The notes under the pieces are model-generated. The model did not search any database. It saw nothing but the letters and a program-made list of their open reading frames with translations, and was not told where the DNA came from. Below are positions 16,285-24,220 of a DNA stretch of 64,000 bases, piece after piece. The position numbers were made by a program, and so were the translations under genes. Source of the DNA: Humibacillus sp. DSM 29435 (GTDB lineage: Bacteria > Actinomycetota > Actinomycetes > Actinomycetales > Dermatophilaceae); contig NZ_MAST01000001.1 in NCBI RefSeq assembly GCF_001758225.1, positions 124,001-188,000 of the forward strand, in the 5' to 3' direction. Every line of letters begins with the position of its first letter. Within the stretch, counting starts at the first letter, position 1.

Positions 16285-17708
16285 GTGCCAACGGCCCTGA
16301 CCTCGTCATCGCGGGGGCGGGCGGCGGCCTGGCCGGTGCTCTGCGGGCGGCCGAGCTCGGCCTCGACGTGCTCGTCGTCGAGGTGAGCGAACACTTCCGC
16401 CGAGGGAACAACACATCCATGTCGACCGCGATGATCCCCGGCGCCGGATCACGCTTCCAGCGCGCCGCCGGCATTGACGACTCACCCGAACAGTTCTTCG
16501 CCGACGTCATTGCCAAGACCCACGGCGAGGCCGACGAACGTCTCGCTCGAGCGCTCACCGGGGTGAGCGCCCGGCTCGTCGAGTGGCTCGTCGACGAGGT
16601 GGGGCTCGACCTCGACGTGGCCACCGACTTCCACTACCCCGGTCACACCCACGACCGGTGCCACACCCTGGAGGGGCGCCACGGCACCCTGCTGCTCAGC
16701 CATCTGCTGGACCGGGTTCGCGCCGACGACGCGATCGACCTGCTCGTGCCGGCCAAGCTGGTCGATGTGCGACTCGACGAGCACGGCCGGGTCGCGGCTG
16801 CCGTCATCGAGACCCCAGACGGCACCATCGAGGAGGTCCCCACCCGCGCTGTGCTGCTCGCTATGAACGGGTACGGCGGCAACCGAGAGATGGTGGCCGA
16901 GCATCTTCCCGAGATCAAGGATGCTGTCTACCACGGCAGCGAGGCTTCCCGGGGCGACGCCGTGCGTATCGGCCGATCCCTCGGCGCTCGAACGGCCTAC
17001 CTCGACGCGTACCAGGGCCATGGCGCGCTCGCGTCACGCACCTCGACCTTGGTCGGCTGGGCCACCGTGATGCACGGGGCGATCATCGTCGGCAGCGACG
17101 GCCGACGTTTCGGCGACGAGACGACGGGCTACAGCGAGTACGCGGCGGTCATCGCCCGGCAGCCGGGGGCCTTCGGCTGGATCGTGCTCGACCAGCGGAT
17201 CCACGACGCCTGCCTGGTCTTCACCGACTTCCGGCAGACCGTCGAGGGTGGCGCGCTCGTGTGGGCCGACGATGTGGCCGCCCTCGCCGAGCTGACCCAT
17301 CTACCGGCGGATGCGCTTACCGCTGAGCTCGACCTCACGGCGCGACAGGCCTCGCCAGCCGCCGACCCGCCCGATCAGCCTGACCGGTTCGGGCGCACGA
17401 GCTTCGAGGCACCGCTGCAACCGCCGTACGCGGCGGTGCGGGTGGTGCCGGCGCTCTTCCACACCCAGGGCGGCCTCGTCGTCGACGACCATGCACGCGT
17501 GGTGAGTGACGAGGGCTCGGTGATCGAGGGTCTCTACGCCTCTGGCGGAGCAGCAGCTGGGATCTCGGGTCACGGGGCCGCCGGCTACCTGGCCGGCAAC
17601 GGTCTGCTCCCGGCGCTGGGGCTGGCGTTCCTGGCCGCCGAGCACGTGCACGCCACAACCCGAAACTCGAAGAGCCTGCAGCCCGAACACCCGAACACCC
17701 GAACCTGA
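16281..17708 (+). CDS. FAD-dependent oxidoreductase, fumarate reductase/tricarballylate dehydrogenase type
   Basis: A 475-residue flavoprotein. The N-terminal dinucleotide fold is LVIAGAGGGLAGALRAAELGLDVLVVE with the terminal acidic residue. A capping domain follows (RRGNNTSMSTAMIPGAGSRFQRAAG; EVPTRAVLLAMNGYGGN), and the C-terminal FAD closure is VIEGLYASGGAAAGISGHGAAGYLAGNGL. This is the FAD_binding_2 family, covering fumarate reductases, tricarballylate dehydrogenase, urocanate reductase and ketosteroid dehydrogenases. It probably introduces or removes a C=C bond in an acidic intermediate. ATG at 16281 overlaps the racemase stop. Confidence 0.85.
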   Translation: MSANGPDLVIAGAGGGLAGALRAAELGLDVLVVEVSEHFRRGNNTSMSTAMIPGAGSRFQRAAGIDDSPEQFFADVIAKTHGEADERLARALTGVSARLVEWLVDEVGLDLDVATDFHYPGHTHDRCHTLEGRHGTLLLSHLLDRVRADDAIDLLVPAKLVDVRLDEHGRVAAAVIETPDGTIEEVPTRAVLLAMNGYGGNREMVAEHLPEIKDAVYHGSEASRGDAVRIGRSLGARTAYLDAYQGHGALASRTSTLVGWATVMHGAIIVGSDGRRFGDETTGYSEYAAVIARQPGAFGWIVLDQRIHDACLVFTDFRQTVEGGALVWADDVAALAELTHLPADALTAELDLTARQASPAADPPDQPDRFGRTSFEAPLQPPYAAVRVVPALFHTQGGLVVDDHARVVSDEGSVIEGLYASGGAAAGISGHGAAGYLAGNGLLPALGLAFLAAEHVHATTRNSKSLQPEHPNTRT

Positions 17709-17729
17709 AGCCCGAACAACCTGAACAGC
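17682..17729. repeat. Short CCCGAACA-type tandem repeat
   Basis: Two exact CCCGAACA units followed by three degenerate ones (CCCGAACC, CCCGAACA, CCTGAACA) span the last codons of the FAD oxidoreductase gene and the following spacer. It gives that protein a PEHPNTRT tail unlikely to be functional. Probably slippage. Confidence 0.6.
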
Positions 17730-17745
17730 CCCTGGAAGGACACCC

Positions 17746-19215
17746 ATGAACCGCCTGGACACCCTGGTCAAGAACGTCACCGTCGTGCGGCCCGACGCCG
17801 GCCCCGACGGAGGCGAGAGCCTCGACATCGGGATCGTCGACGGTCGGTTCGCCCGCATCGAGGCCGGCATCCCGGCCGAGGAAGCCGACGTGGTCATCGA
17901 CGGTCGGGGCCTGCTCGCCTTCCCCGGCGTCGTCGACGCGCATCAGCACTGGGGGATCTACAACCCACTCGCCGAGGACACCGACACCGAGAGCCGCGCG
18001 AGCGCTCAGGGCGGAGTCACGACCGGCCTGACCTACATGCGCACCGGCCAGTACTACCTCAACAGTGGCGGCCCTTATCGGGAGTTCTTCCCCAAGGTGC
18101 TCGAGGCGTCGCAGGGCAGATCCTTCATCGACTACGCCTTTCACCTCGCGCCGATGTCGAAGCAGCACATCGACGAGATTCCCTCCATCATCAGTGATCT
18201 CGGGGTGACCTCGTTCAAGATCTTCATGTTCTACGGCAGCCACGGGCTGCATGGCGCCTCCTCCGACCAGAGCTCGTTCCTGATGATCCCGCCCGACGAG
18301 CGCTACGACCTCGCCCACTTCGAGTTCGTCATGCGGGGCATCGCGAAGGCCCGCGAAGAGCGGCCCGACCTCGCCGACCAGATCTCGTTGTCACTGCACT
18401 GCGAGACGGCCGAGATCATGACGGCCTACACGAAGATGGTTCAGGCCGACGGTTCGCTCTCGGGTCTCGCCGCCTACAGCGCTTCCCGGCCGCCACACTC
18501 TGAAGGTCTGGCCGTCACCATCGCGTCCTTCCTGGCCGACGAGACCGGCCTGCCGAACATCAACCTGCTGCACCTCTCGTCGGCCAAGGCGCTCACGGCG
18601 GCCATGCGCATGGCCGCCGCGTTCCCGCACGTCGACTTCCGTCGCGAGGTCACCATCGGGCACCTGCTCGCCGACCTCGACACCGCGCACGGTCTGGGCG
18701 GCAAGGTCAACCCCCCACTGCGACCCCGCGAAGATGTCGAGGCCCTGTGGCAGCACATGCTCGACGGCAACCTCGACTGGGTGGCCAGCGACCATGCCTG
18801 TTGCAAGGACGAACAGAAGTTCGGCGACCCCCGCGACGACGTCTTCGCGGCCAGGTCGGGGTTCGGGGGTGCCGAGTACCTGCTGCCCGGGCTGGTCAGT
18901 GAGGGCAGCAAGCGCGGCCTGTCGTACAAGCGGATCGCCGAGCTGACCTCGTGGGCTCCGGCCCGTCGCTACGGGCTGCCCGGCAAGGGCACGATCGCCG
19001 AGGGCTATGACGCAGACTTCTGCCTCGTCGACCCGTCGTCGTCGTGGACGGTGCACGCCGACGAGTCGGACTCGACGCAGGAGTACACCCCCTTCGAAGG
19101 ATTCGAGATCGGGGCCCGGGTGACCGACACCTGGGTGCGTGGGCAGCAGGTGCTCGAGGGCGGCAACGTCGTCGGGCAGCCGCGCGGCCGGTTCATCCGG
19201 CGCGGGCAGGCCTGA
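17746..19215 (+). CDS. Dihydropyrimidinase/hydantoinase-like cyclic amidohydrolase
   Basis: A 489-residue metal-dependent amidohydrolase. The HxH motif is in VVDAHQHWG, the bridging carboxylated Lys in TSFKIFMFYG, further ligands in SLHCETAE and LLHLSSAKA, and the catalytic Asp in WVASDHACC, so the binuclear site is complete. The family opens dihydropyrimidine, hydantoin, allantoin or cyclic imide rings. The HQHWGIYNPLAEDTDTESR stretch differs from classic hydantoinases, so substrate specificity is likely unusual. GGAAGG precedes the ATG. With the racemase it resembles hydantoin-using systems, but no N-carbamoylase is in the window. Confidence 0.85.
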   Translation: MNRLDTLVKNVTVVRPDAGPDGGESLDIGIVDGRFARIEAGIPAEEADVVIDGRGLLAFPGVVDAHQHWGIYNPLAEDTDTESRASAQGGVTTGLTYMRTGQYYLNSGGPYREFFPKVLEASQGRSFIDYAFHLAPMSKQHIDEIPSIISDLGVTSFKIFMFYGSHGLHGASSDQSSFLMIPPDERYDLAHFEFVMRGIAKAREERPDLADQISLSLHCETAEIMTAYTKMVQADGSLSGLAAYSASRPPHSEGLAVTIASFLADETGLPNINLLHLSSAKALTAAMRMAAAFPHVDFRREVTIGHLLADLDTAHGLGGKVNPPLRPREDVEALWQHMLDGNLDWVASDHACCKDEQKFGDPRDDVFAARSGFGGAEYLLPGLVSEGSKRGLSYKRIAELTSWAPARRYGLPGKGTIAEGYDADFCLVDPSSSWTVHADESDSTQEYTPFEGFEIGARVTDTWVRGQQVLEGGNVVGQPRGRFIRRGQA

Positions 19216-19228
19216 CCCCGAACAAGGC

Positions 19229-19909
19229 TCACCGGTTCGCGAGCTGGCGCGTTCGACCGTCAACAATCTCGACGACCTCGTCGGCCGAGGCGAGATGGTC
19301 GTGGTCGTGGGTGACCAGCACTGTGGTCAGGCCCCGGTCGGTGGTCAGCTCGCGAATCAGCCGGAGCACCGCCTCGCCGCGTTCACGGTCAAGGGCGCTC
19401 GTGGGTTCGTCGACGAGCAGCAGTGACGGCTCGTTCATCAGGCCACGGGCGATCGTCACGCGCTGTCGCTGACCACCCGAGAGCTCGCTCGGGCGCTTGT
19501 CGGCCTGGGCCACGAGGCCCACGGCCGCCAGCAGGTCCAGGGCCCGGCGGCGACCGGCGGCGAGGTCACCACCGGCGAGGTGCGTGATCAGCACCAGCTG
19601 GTCGACCGCGGTGAGGGAGGCGAGCAGGTTCGAGCTCTGGAAGACGATCCCGATCTGCTCGCGCCGCACCTTGGCCGTCTCTGACCGACTGAGCGGCGCA
19701 AGGTCACGTCCGTCGAGAAGCACGCGCCCGGCATCCGGCCGAATGAGGGTGGCGGCGACGGCGAGCAGGCTCGACTTGCCCGAGCCCGACGGGCCGACCA
19801 CGGCGGTGAGGGTGCCCGGTTCGGCGGTGAGGCTGACGTCGTCGAGGGCGGTGAGGCGGCGGTCGCCGTCGGGGTAGGTGAGGGTGACGTGGTCGAGGTG
19901 GAGGGTCAT
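19229..19909 (-). CDS. MacB/LolD-type ABC transporter ATPase
   Basis: A 226-residue ATPase. ATG at 19909 overlaps the permease stop (ATGA); an open frame further upstream is only a shadow of that gene. Motifs: Walker A GPSGSGKSSLLA, Q-loop FQSSNLLASLTAVDQL, signature LSGGQRQRVTIARGLM, Walker B LLLVDEPTSAL, switch VTHDHDH. This matches exporters or mechanotransmission ATPases that pair with FtsX-type permeases. It forms a two-gene operon with the permease and faces a two-component system, a common arrangement for envelope-stress or antimicrobial-peptide defence. Confidence 0.92.
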   Translation of the reverse strand: MTLHLDHVTLTYPDGDRRLTALDDVSLTAEPGTLTAVVGPSGSGKSSLLAVAATLIRPDAGRVLLDGRDLAPLSRSETAKVRREQIGIVFQSSNLLASLTAVDQLVLITHLAGGDLAAGRRRALDLLAAVGLVAQADKRPSELSGGQRQRVTIARGLMNEPSLLLVDEPTSALDRERGEAVLRLIRELTTDRGLTTVLVTHDHDHLASADEVVEIVDGRTRQLANR

Positions 19910-20976
19910 CGGGCACTTCCTAGGGCGGTGAGGGGGTCGACGGTGGTGACGGTGCGCAGCGAGACCGCGGCTCCGGCGAGGCCGAGCACGATCATCACGA
20001 TGGCGGGGAACAGCAGGGTGGGCAGGTCGAGCACGAACGGCACAGCGCTGCCGGCGAGCGAGCCGACCGCGAAGCCGACCGCGGCCGCGAACGCGGTGCC
20101 GAGCGTGGTGCCGACGACGAGCAGCGCCAGGGCCTGCCCGACGGCATCCTTGAGGAGGTATCGGGTAGAGGCCCCGAGGGCCTTGAGCACGGCGATGTCG
20201 CCTCGGCGCTGCACGGTCCAGACGGTGAAGAAGGCGCCGATGACCAGGGCCGAGATCGCGAACAGCAGCACGCGCATCAGCTGGAGCGAGCCGTTCTCCG
20301 AGGTGTAAGAGCCGATGGCCGACAGCGAGTCGGCCGGGGTGACGGTCTCGGTCCCGAGCCTCGCGTCGGCGGCGGCAAAGTCGACGCCGTCGGTGGTGAG
20401 CGCCAGCACGCTGGCCTCGCCGTCGGTCTGGCCCGAAGCGGGTGCGTCGGCCGGGGCGACCCACACCACGGGGGCGTGCGAGAACTCGTCCTGACCCGCT
20501 ACGTTCGCGACGGTCAGGGCCTGACCGCCCAGGGTCAGCCGGTCGCCGGTCGACAGACTGAGGGAGCCAGCGGCCTTGACCGACAGCACGGCCTGGCCGT
20601 CAGCGACCTTCGGGGCCAGCTGGGAGCCCGGCGCGACGGCGAACACAGCGACGCCGGAGGTGCGCTCGTCGGCGCTCGCCCGAGACATCGTGATGGCGAT
20701 CGGCTCAGACCGGACCACTCCTGGCACGTCGGCCCACGAACGCTGCACCGAGGGGGAGATCGACGAGTCGGTGAACGACAGCTTCTGGCCCGCGGCCGGG
20801 GCCGAGAACACGAGGTGGTCGGCGGGCAGGTCAGTGATGGCTGAGGTGTTGCCGCGCCCGAGCCCGGCGGTGAGGCCCGACAACAGCACGACGAGGATGG
20901 TGATGAGGGTGACGACCGCGCCCATCAGCGCGAAGCGTCCCTTGGCGAAGCGGAGATCTCGGATGGCGACAAACAC
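19906..20976 (-). CDS. FtsX/MacB-type ABC permease
   Basis: A 356-residue protein with one N-terminal helix (FALMGAVVTLITILVVLLSGLTAGL), a large external domain of about 200 residues, and three C-terminal helices (VLLFAISALVIGAFFTVWTVQ; ALALLVVGTTLGTAFAAAVGFAVG; LLFPAIVMIVLGLAGAAVSL). That is the four-helix FtsX layout. RRGDIAVLKALGAS is the cytoplasmic coupling loop. The start is GTG at 20976 with AAAGGA upstream. The partner is the ATPase at 19229. The substrate is unknown. Confidence 0.85.
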   Translation of the reverse strand: MFVAIRDLRFAKGRFALMGAVVTLITILVVLLSGLTAGLGRGNTSAITDLPADHLVFSAPAAGQKLSFTDSSISPSVQRSWADVPGVVRSEPIAITMSRASADERTSGVAVFAVAPGSQLAPKVADGQAVLSVKAAGSLSLSTGDRLTLGGQALTVANVAGQDEFSHAPVVWVAPADAPASGQTDGEASVLALTTDGVDFAAADARLGTETVTPADSLSAIGSYTSENGSLQLMRVLLFAISALVIGAFFTVWTVQRRGDIAVLKALGASTRYLLKDAVGQALALLVVGTTLGTAFAAAVGFAVGSLAGSAVPFVLDLPTLLFPAIVMIVLGLAGAAVSLRTVTTVDPLTALGSAR

Positions 20977-21209
20977 GCCGGTGTTCCTTTCGTGACGTTC
21001 CGACCGCCGCTGGCGCCCCGTTGGTGTGCCGGGCGGCCGCGTTCAGGCCGGTCGGCGCCGCGGTTGCGGCGTCACTGTCCACTTTCCGCGAAACGGGCCC
21101 CCTGAGGCATCGAGCCTGCGGACGGTTCCGGCGCATCGAGGGTGGGACCCGCGGATCAAACCTTTGATGGATGCCGGTCCCGGTGGCCGGCCGTAGGCTG
21201 GTCGGAGAG
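20977..21209. promoter_or_regulatory. Divergent promoter region with ATCAAACCTTTGAT palindrome
   Basis: The space between the ABC permease gene and the histidine kinase gene. At 21155-21168 there is a palindrome ATCAAA-CC-TTTGAT, unusually AT-rich for this genome, 42 bases before the preferred kinase start. It may be the binding site of the LuxR-type response regulator. No convincing -35/-10 pair was identified. Confidence 0.4.
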
Positions 21210-22544
21210 ATGACTCACGGTGCACCGAACCAGCCAGCCGAGGTTGCGATCCCTTCCGGTCGCGACCTGGCGCCCGTCCCCGACCGGCTGCGATGGGGGC
21301 TGCACCTGCTCGTGGCCGCGCTGCTCGTGCTGGTGGCCCTGCGCGGCATCACCAGCCCCAGCGGCATGGACGGAACCGCCGCTCCCTGGCCCTGGGTGGT
21401 GGCGGGCTGCGCTCTCGTGGGGGCGATCTACGCCGCCGGGCCCCTCTCGGGCGTGGTGGCCGACTCGTCCGGCGCATCCGCAGTCTGGCTCGGCCTCTTG
21501 CTCGTTGCCTGGGTGGGTCTGCTCGCCTTGGCCCCCGAAGCGGTCTACCTGGCGTTTCCGTGGTTCTTTCTGCTGCTGCACCTGCTGCCCCGCCGGGTGG
21601 CCCTGACCGCCGTGTTCCTCACCACGGTGGCGGCCATCGTCGGTTTCGCTTGGCACCAGAACGTGTTCACGGTCGCGATGGTGATCGGCCCCGTCGTCGG
21701 AGCCGGCGTGGTGATCGCCACCGTCTTCGGCTACCAGGCTCTGCAGGCCGAGTCGGAGCAGCGTCGCCGCCTCATCGTTGAGCTCGACCGCGCTCGCGCC
21801 GAGCTGGCCGTGGCCCACCACCGCTCCGGTGTGGTCGACGAGCGGGCCAGGCTGGCCCGCGAGATCCACGACACCCTCGCCCAGGGCCTGTCGAGCATCC
21901 AGCTGCTGCTCCAGGCCGCCACGCGATCTCTCGACCCGGCGCGTGAGGTCGACGCGGAGCGAGCAGCGAACCTGGTCGAGCAGGCGCGCCAGGCGGCCAA
22001 GGACAACCTCGCTGAGGCCCGCCGCTTCGTGCAGGCGCTCACCCCCGTCGACCTCGACCAGTCGACCCTGGCCGCGGCCCTGCGCCGACTCTGCGAGACG
22101 ACCACGGCCCGCAGCGAGATCGCGGTGACCTTTCACGAGGTCGGGGCCCCGACGGCGCTGCCCACCCCGGTCGACGTGGCGCTGCTGCGCATCGCCCAGG
22201 GGGCCCTCGCCAACACGGTCCAGCACTCGGGGGCGACCCGGGCCGACGTCACCCTCACGACGGCCGACGCGGTGGTGAGTCTCGACGTGGTCGACGACGG
22301 AGCCGGTTTCGAGCCAGGGCAGGGCGATGCGACGGATGCCGCTGCTCGTGCCCGAGGCGACGACGGCGTGAGTGCTTCAGACGGAACGGGTTTCGGGCTG
22401 CGGTCGATGCGCGAACGGGCCGCCCTGCTCGGTGGCCGCCTGAGTGTGGAGTCGCGGCCGGGCGCAGGCACCGCCATCTCGGTTCACCTCGACCGACCCA
22501 TCGAGTCGGCTGAGCAGGCGATGACGGTGGAGCGAGTTCCGTGA
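21210..22544 (+). CDS. Two-component sensor histidine kinase (HisKA_3 type)
   Basis: A 444-residue membrane kinase. Five hydrophobic segments lie in residues 30-190 (LHLLVAALLVLVALRGI; WVVAGCALVGAIYAAG; AVWLGLLLVAWVGLLAL; and two more). A coiled stretch follows, then the phosphoacceptor helix ARLAREIHDTLAQGLSSIQLLL, with His in REIHD. The ATPase motifs are GALANTVQHSGATRADV, DVVDDGAGF and GTGFGLRSMRERAALLGG. ATG 21210 is preferred; an ATG at 21171 in the same frame would place the palindrome immediately before the start. It pairs with the overlapping response regulator. Confidence 0.88.
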   Translation: MTHGAPNQPAEVAIPSGRDLAPVPDRLRWGLHLLVAALLVLVALRGITSPSGMDGTAAPWPWVVAGCALVGAIYAAGPLSGVVADSSGASAVWLGLLLVAWVGLLALAPEAVYLAFPWFFLLLHLLPRRVALTAVFLTTVAAIVGFAWHQNVFTVAMVIGPVVGAGVVIATVFGYQALQAESEQRRRLIVELDRARAELAVAHHRSGVVDERARLAREIHDTLAQGLSSIQLLLQAATRSLDPAREVDAERAANLVEQARQAAKDNLAEARRFVQALTPVDLDQSTLAAALRRLCETTTARSEIAVTFHEVGAPTALPTPVDVALLRIAQGALANTVQHSGATRADVTLTTADAVVSLDVVDDGAGFEPGQGDATDAAARARGDDGVSASDGTGFGLRSMRERAALLGGRLSVESRPGAGTAISVHLDRPIESAEQAMTVERVP

Positions 22545-23179
22545 CCTCGATCCGGCTGCTGCTGGCCGACGACCATCCGGTGGTTCGGGCCGGCCTGCGC
22601 GCCGTGCTGGAGGGCGAACCCGGCATCATCGTGGCTGATGACGTGGCTACGGCCGAGGCAGCGATCGAACGGGCTGCTCTCGGCGACATCGACGTCGTGC
22701 TGATGGACCTGCAGTTCGGCCCGGGAATGGGCGGCAGCGCTGCCACCCGGCTCATCACCGCCGTTCCGGGCGCGCCGCGAGTCATCGTGCTGACCACCTA
22801 CGACACCGAGGCCGACATCGTGGCGGCGGTCGAGGCGGGGGCGTGCGGGTACCTGCTCAAGGACGCGCCGCCCGACGAGCTGACGGCGGCGGTTCGAGCC
22901 GCTGCGGAAGGGCGGTCAGCGCTTGCTCCGGCCGTCGCCGGTCGCCTCATCGAGCGGATGCGCGTGGGCGCGACGTCGCTCAGCGCCCGGGAGACCGAGG
23001 TGCTGAGCCTGGTGGCCACCGGCCGGTCGAACCAGCAGATCGCGGCCGAGCTCTTCGTGTCGGAGGCCACCGTGAAGTCACACCTGGTGCACGTCTTCAC
23101 CAAGCTCGACGTCGACTCGCGAACGGCTGCGGTCGCGGTCGCCACCCGTCGAGGGCTGATCCGGCCGACCCCCGGCTAG
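22541..23179 (+). CDS. LuxR/NarL-type response regulator
   Basis: A 212-residue regulator. The receiver domain has the acidic pair LLLADDHPVV and phosphoacceptor Asp in DVVLMDLQFG, then Thr in VLTTYDTEADI and Lys in YLLKDAPP. The C-terminal helix-turn-helix is LSARETEVLSLVATGRSNQQIAAELFVSEATVKSHLVHVFTKL. GTG at 22541 overlaps the kinase stop, so the two are translated together. The likely target is the divergent ABC operon. Confidence 0.92.
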   Translation: MTSIRLLLADDHPVVRAGLRAVLEGEPGIIVADDVATAEAAIERAALGDIDVVLMDLQFGPGMGGSAATRLITAVPGAPRVIVLTTYDTEADIVAAVEAGACGYLLKDAPPDELTAAVRAAAEGRSALAPAVAGRLIERMRVGATSLSARETEVLSLVATGRSNQQIAAELFVSEATVKSHLVHVFTKLDVDSRTAAVAVATRRGLIRPTPG

Positions 23180-23217
23180 TCGACACTCGCGGAGGCGCCG
23201 GTCGGCTCTGACCGCAC

Positions 23218-23260
23218 TCGGGGAGGTTTTTCGGCACCAGCTGCCGGCGAACCTCCCCGA
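23218..23260. terminator. Bidirectional hairpin between convergent genes
   Basis: Perfect 11-base arms TCGGGGAGGTT and AACCTCCCCGA enclose a 21-base loop that itself pairs (CGGCA...TGCCG), giving a long stem. It lies between the response regulator end and the convergent allE end. There is no strong T-run, so it may be a terminator or a mobile intergenic palindrome. Confidence 0.6.
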
Positions 23261-23271
23261 AACGCCGAGCG

Positions 23272-23306
23272 CCCCGCCTCCGGGAGCGTGGCATCCGGAG
23301 GCGGGG
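23272..23306. terminator. Second hairpin between convergent genes
   Basis: Perfect 12-base arms CCCCGCCTCCGG and CCGGAGGCGGGG with an 11-base loop, followed by CAGTTTC on the plus side. It lies directly after the first hairpin, so the two convergent units are separated by tandem hairpins. Confidence 0.6.
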
Positions 23307-23365
23307 GCAGTTTCGGTGGTTCGCCGGGCGACTGATTGTCGTCGGGCGTCGGCGGCGCCGTCGGC

Positions 23366-24220
23366 TCAGACGAACTGGCGCGACAGGGTGGCGTGGCGGT
23401 TGACGTCCTTGTAGAGCAGGTAGCGGAACCGGCCGGGCCCGCCGGCGTAGCAGGCCTGCGGGCAGAACGCGCGCAGCCACATGAAGTCGCCCTCCTGCAC
23501 CTCGACCCAGTCGTTGTTGAGCAGGTACATCGCCTTGCCCTCGAGCACGTAGAGGCCGTGCTCCATGATGTGGGTCTCGGGGAAGGGGATCACGCCGCCG
23601 GGCTCGAAGGTGACGATGGTGACGTGCATGTCGTGGCGCACGTCGGTGGGGTCGACGAAGCGCTTGGTCGACCAGGCGCCGTTCGTGTCGGGCATGGCGT
23701 TGCCCTCCACCTCGGACTCGTTCGTGACGAACGCCTCGGGCGGCTCGATGCCGTCGACGGCCTGGTAGGCCTTGCGCACCCAGTGGAAGGTGGCGGGGGC
23801 GTCACTCTCGTTGTGCAGAGCCCAGGCGGTGCCGGCCGGCAGGTAGGCGTAGCCGCCCTCGGCCAGCTCGTGGCGGGTCTCACCGATGGTGAGAACCGCG
23901 CTGCCGCCGACGACGAACAGCACGCCCTCGGCGCCGGTGTCGAGCTCGGGCCGGTCGCTGCCGCCGCCGGGAGACACCTCGACGATGTACTGCGAGAAGG
24001 TCTCGGCGAAGCCCGACAGGGGCCGGGCGATGATCCAGACGCGCGTGTTCTCCCAGTGCGGCAGCAGGCTGGTGACGATGTCGCGCATGGTGCCGCGGGG
24101 GAGCACCGCGTACGCCTCGGTGAAGACGGCTCGGTCGGTGGTCAGCTCGGTCTGACCGGGAAGGCCGCCTCGGGGCACGTAGTAGGGGGGCTTGCTCTCG
24201 GCGCGGGCGGGGGTGCTCAT
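23366..24220 (-). CDS. allE: (S)-ureidoglycine aminohydrolase, bicupin
   Basis: A 284-residue bicupin that converts (S)-ureidoglycine to (S)-ureidoglycolate with release of ammonia in allantoin degradation. The C-terminal cupin has the family signature HIMEHGLYVLEGKAMYLLN, then WVEVQEGDFMWLRAFCPQAC and FRYLLYKDVNRH, with metal ligands in ETHIMEHG. The N-terminal cupin (residues 60-160) is present and more divergent. ATG at 24220 overlaps the allB stop (ATGA). It is the last gene of the leftward operon, followed by two hairpins. The allantoate amidohydrolase that should make its substrate is not in the window. Confidence 0.92.
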   Translation of the reverse strand: MSTPARAESKPPYYVPRGGLPGQTELTTDRAVFTEAYAVLPRGTMRDIVTSLLPHWENTRVWIIARPLSGFAETFSQYIVEVSPGGGSDRPELDTGAEGVLFVVGGSAVLTIGETRHELAEGGYAYLPAGTAWALHNESDAPATFHWVRKAYQAVDGIEPPEAFVTNESEVEGNAMPDTNGAWSTKRFVDPTDVRHDMHVTIVTFEPGGVIPFPETHIMEHGLYVLEGKAMYLLNNDWVEVQEGDFMWLRAFCPQACYAGGPGRFRYLLYKDVNRHATLSRQFV

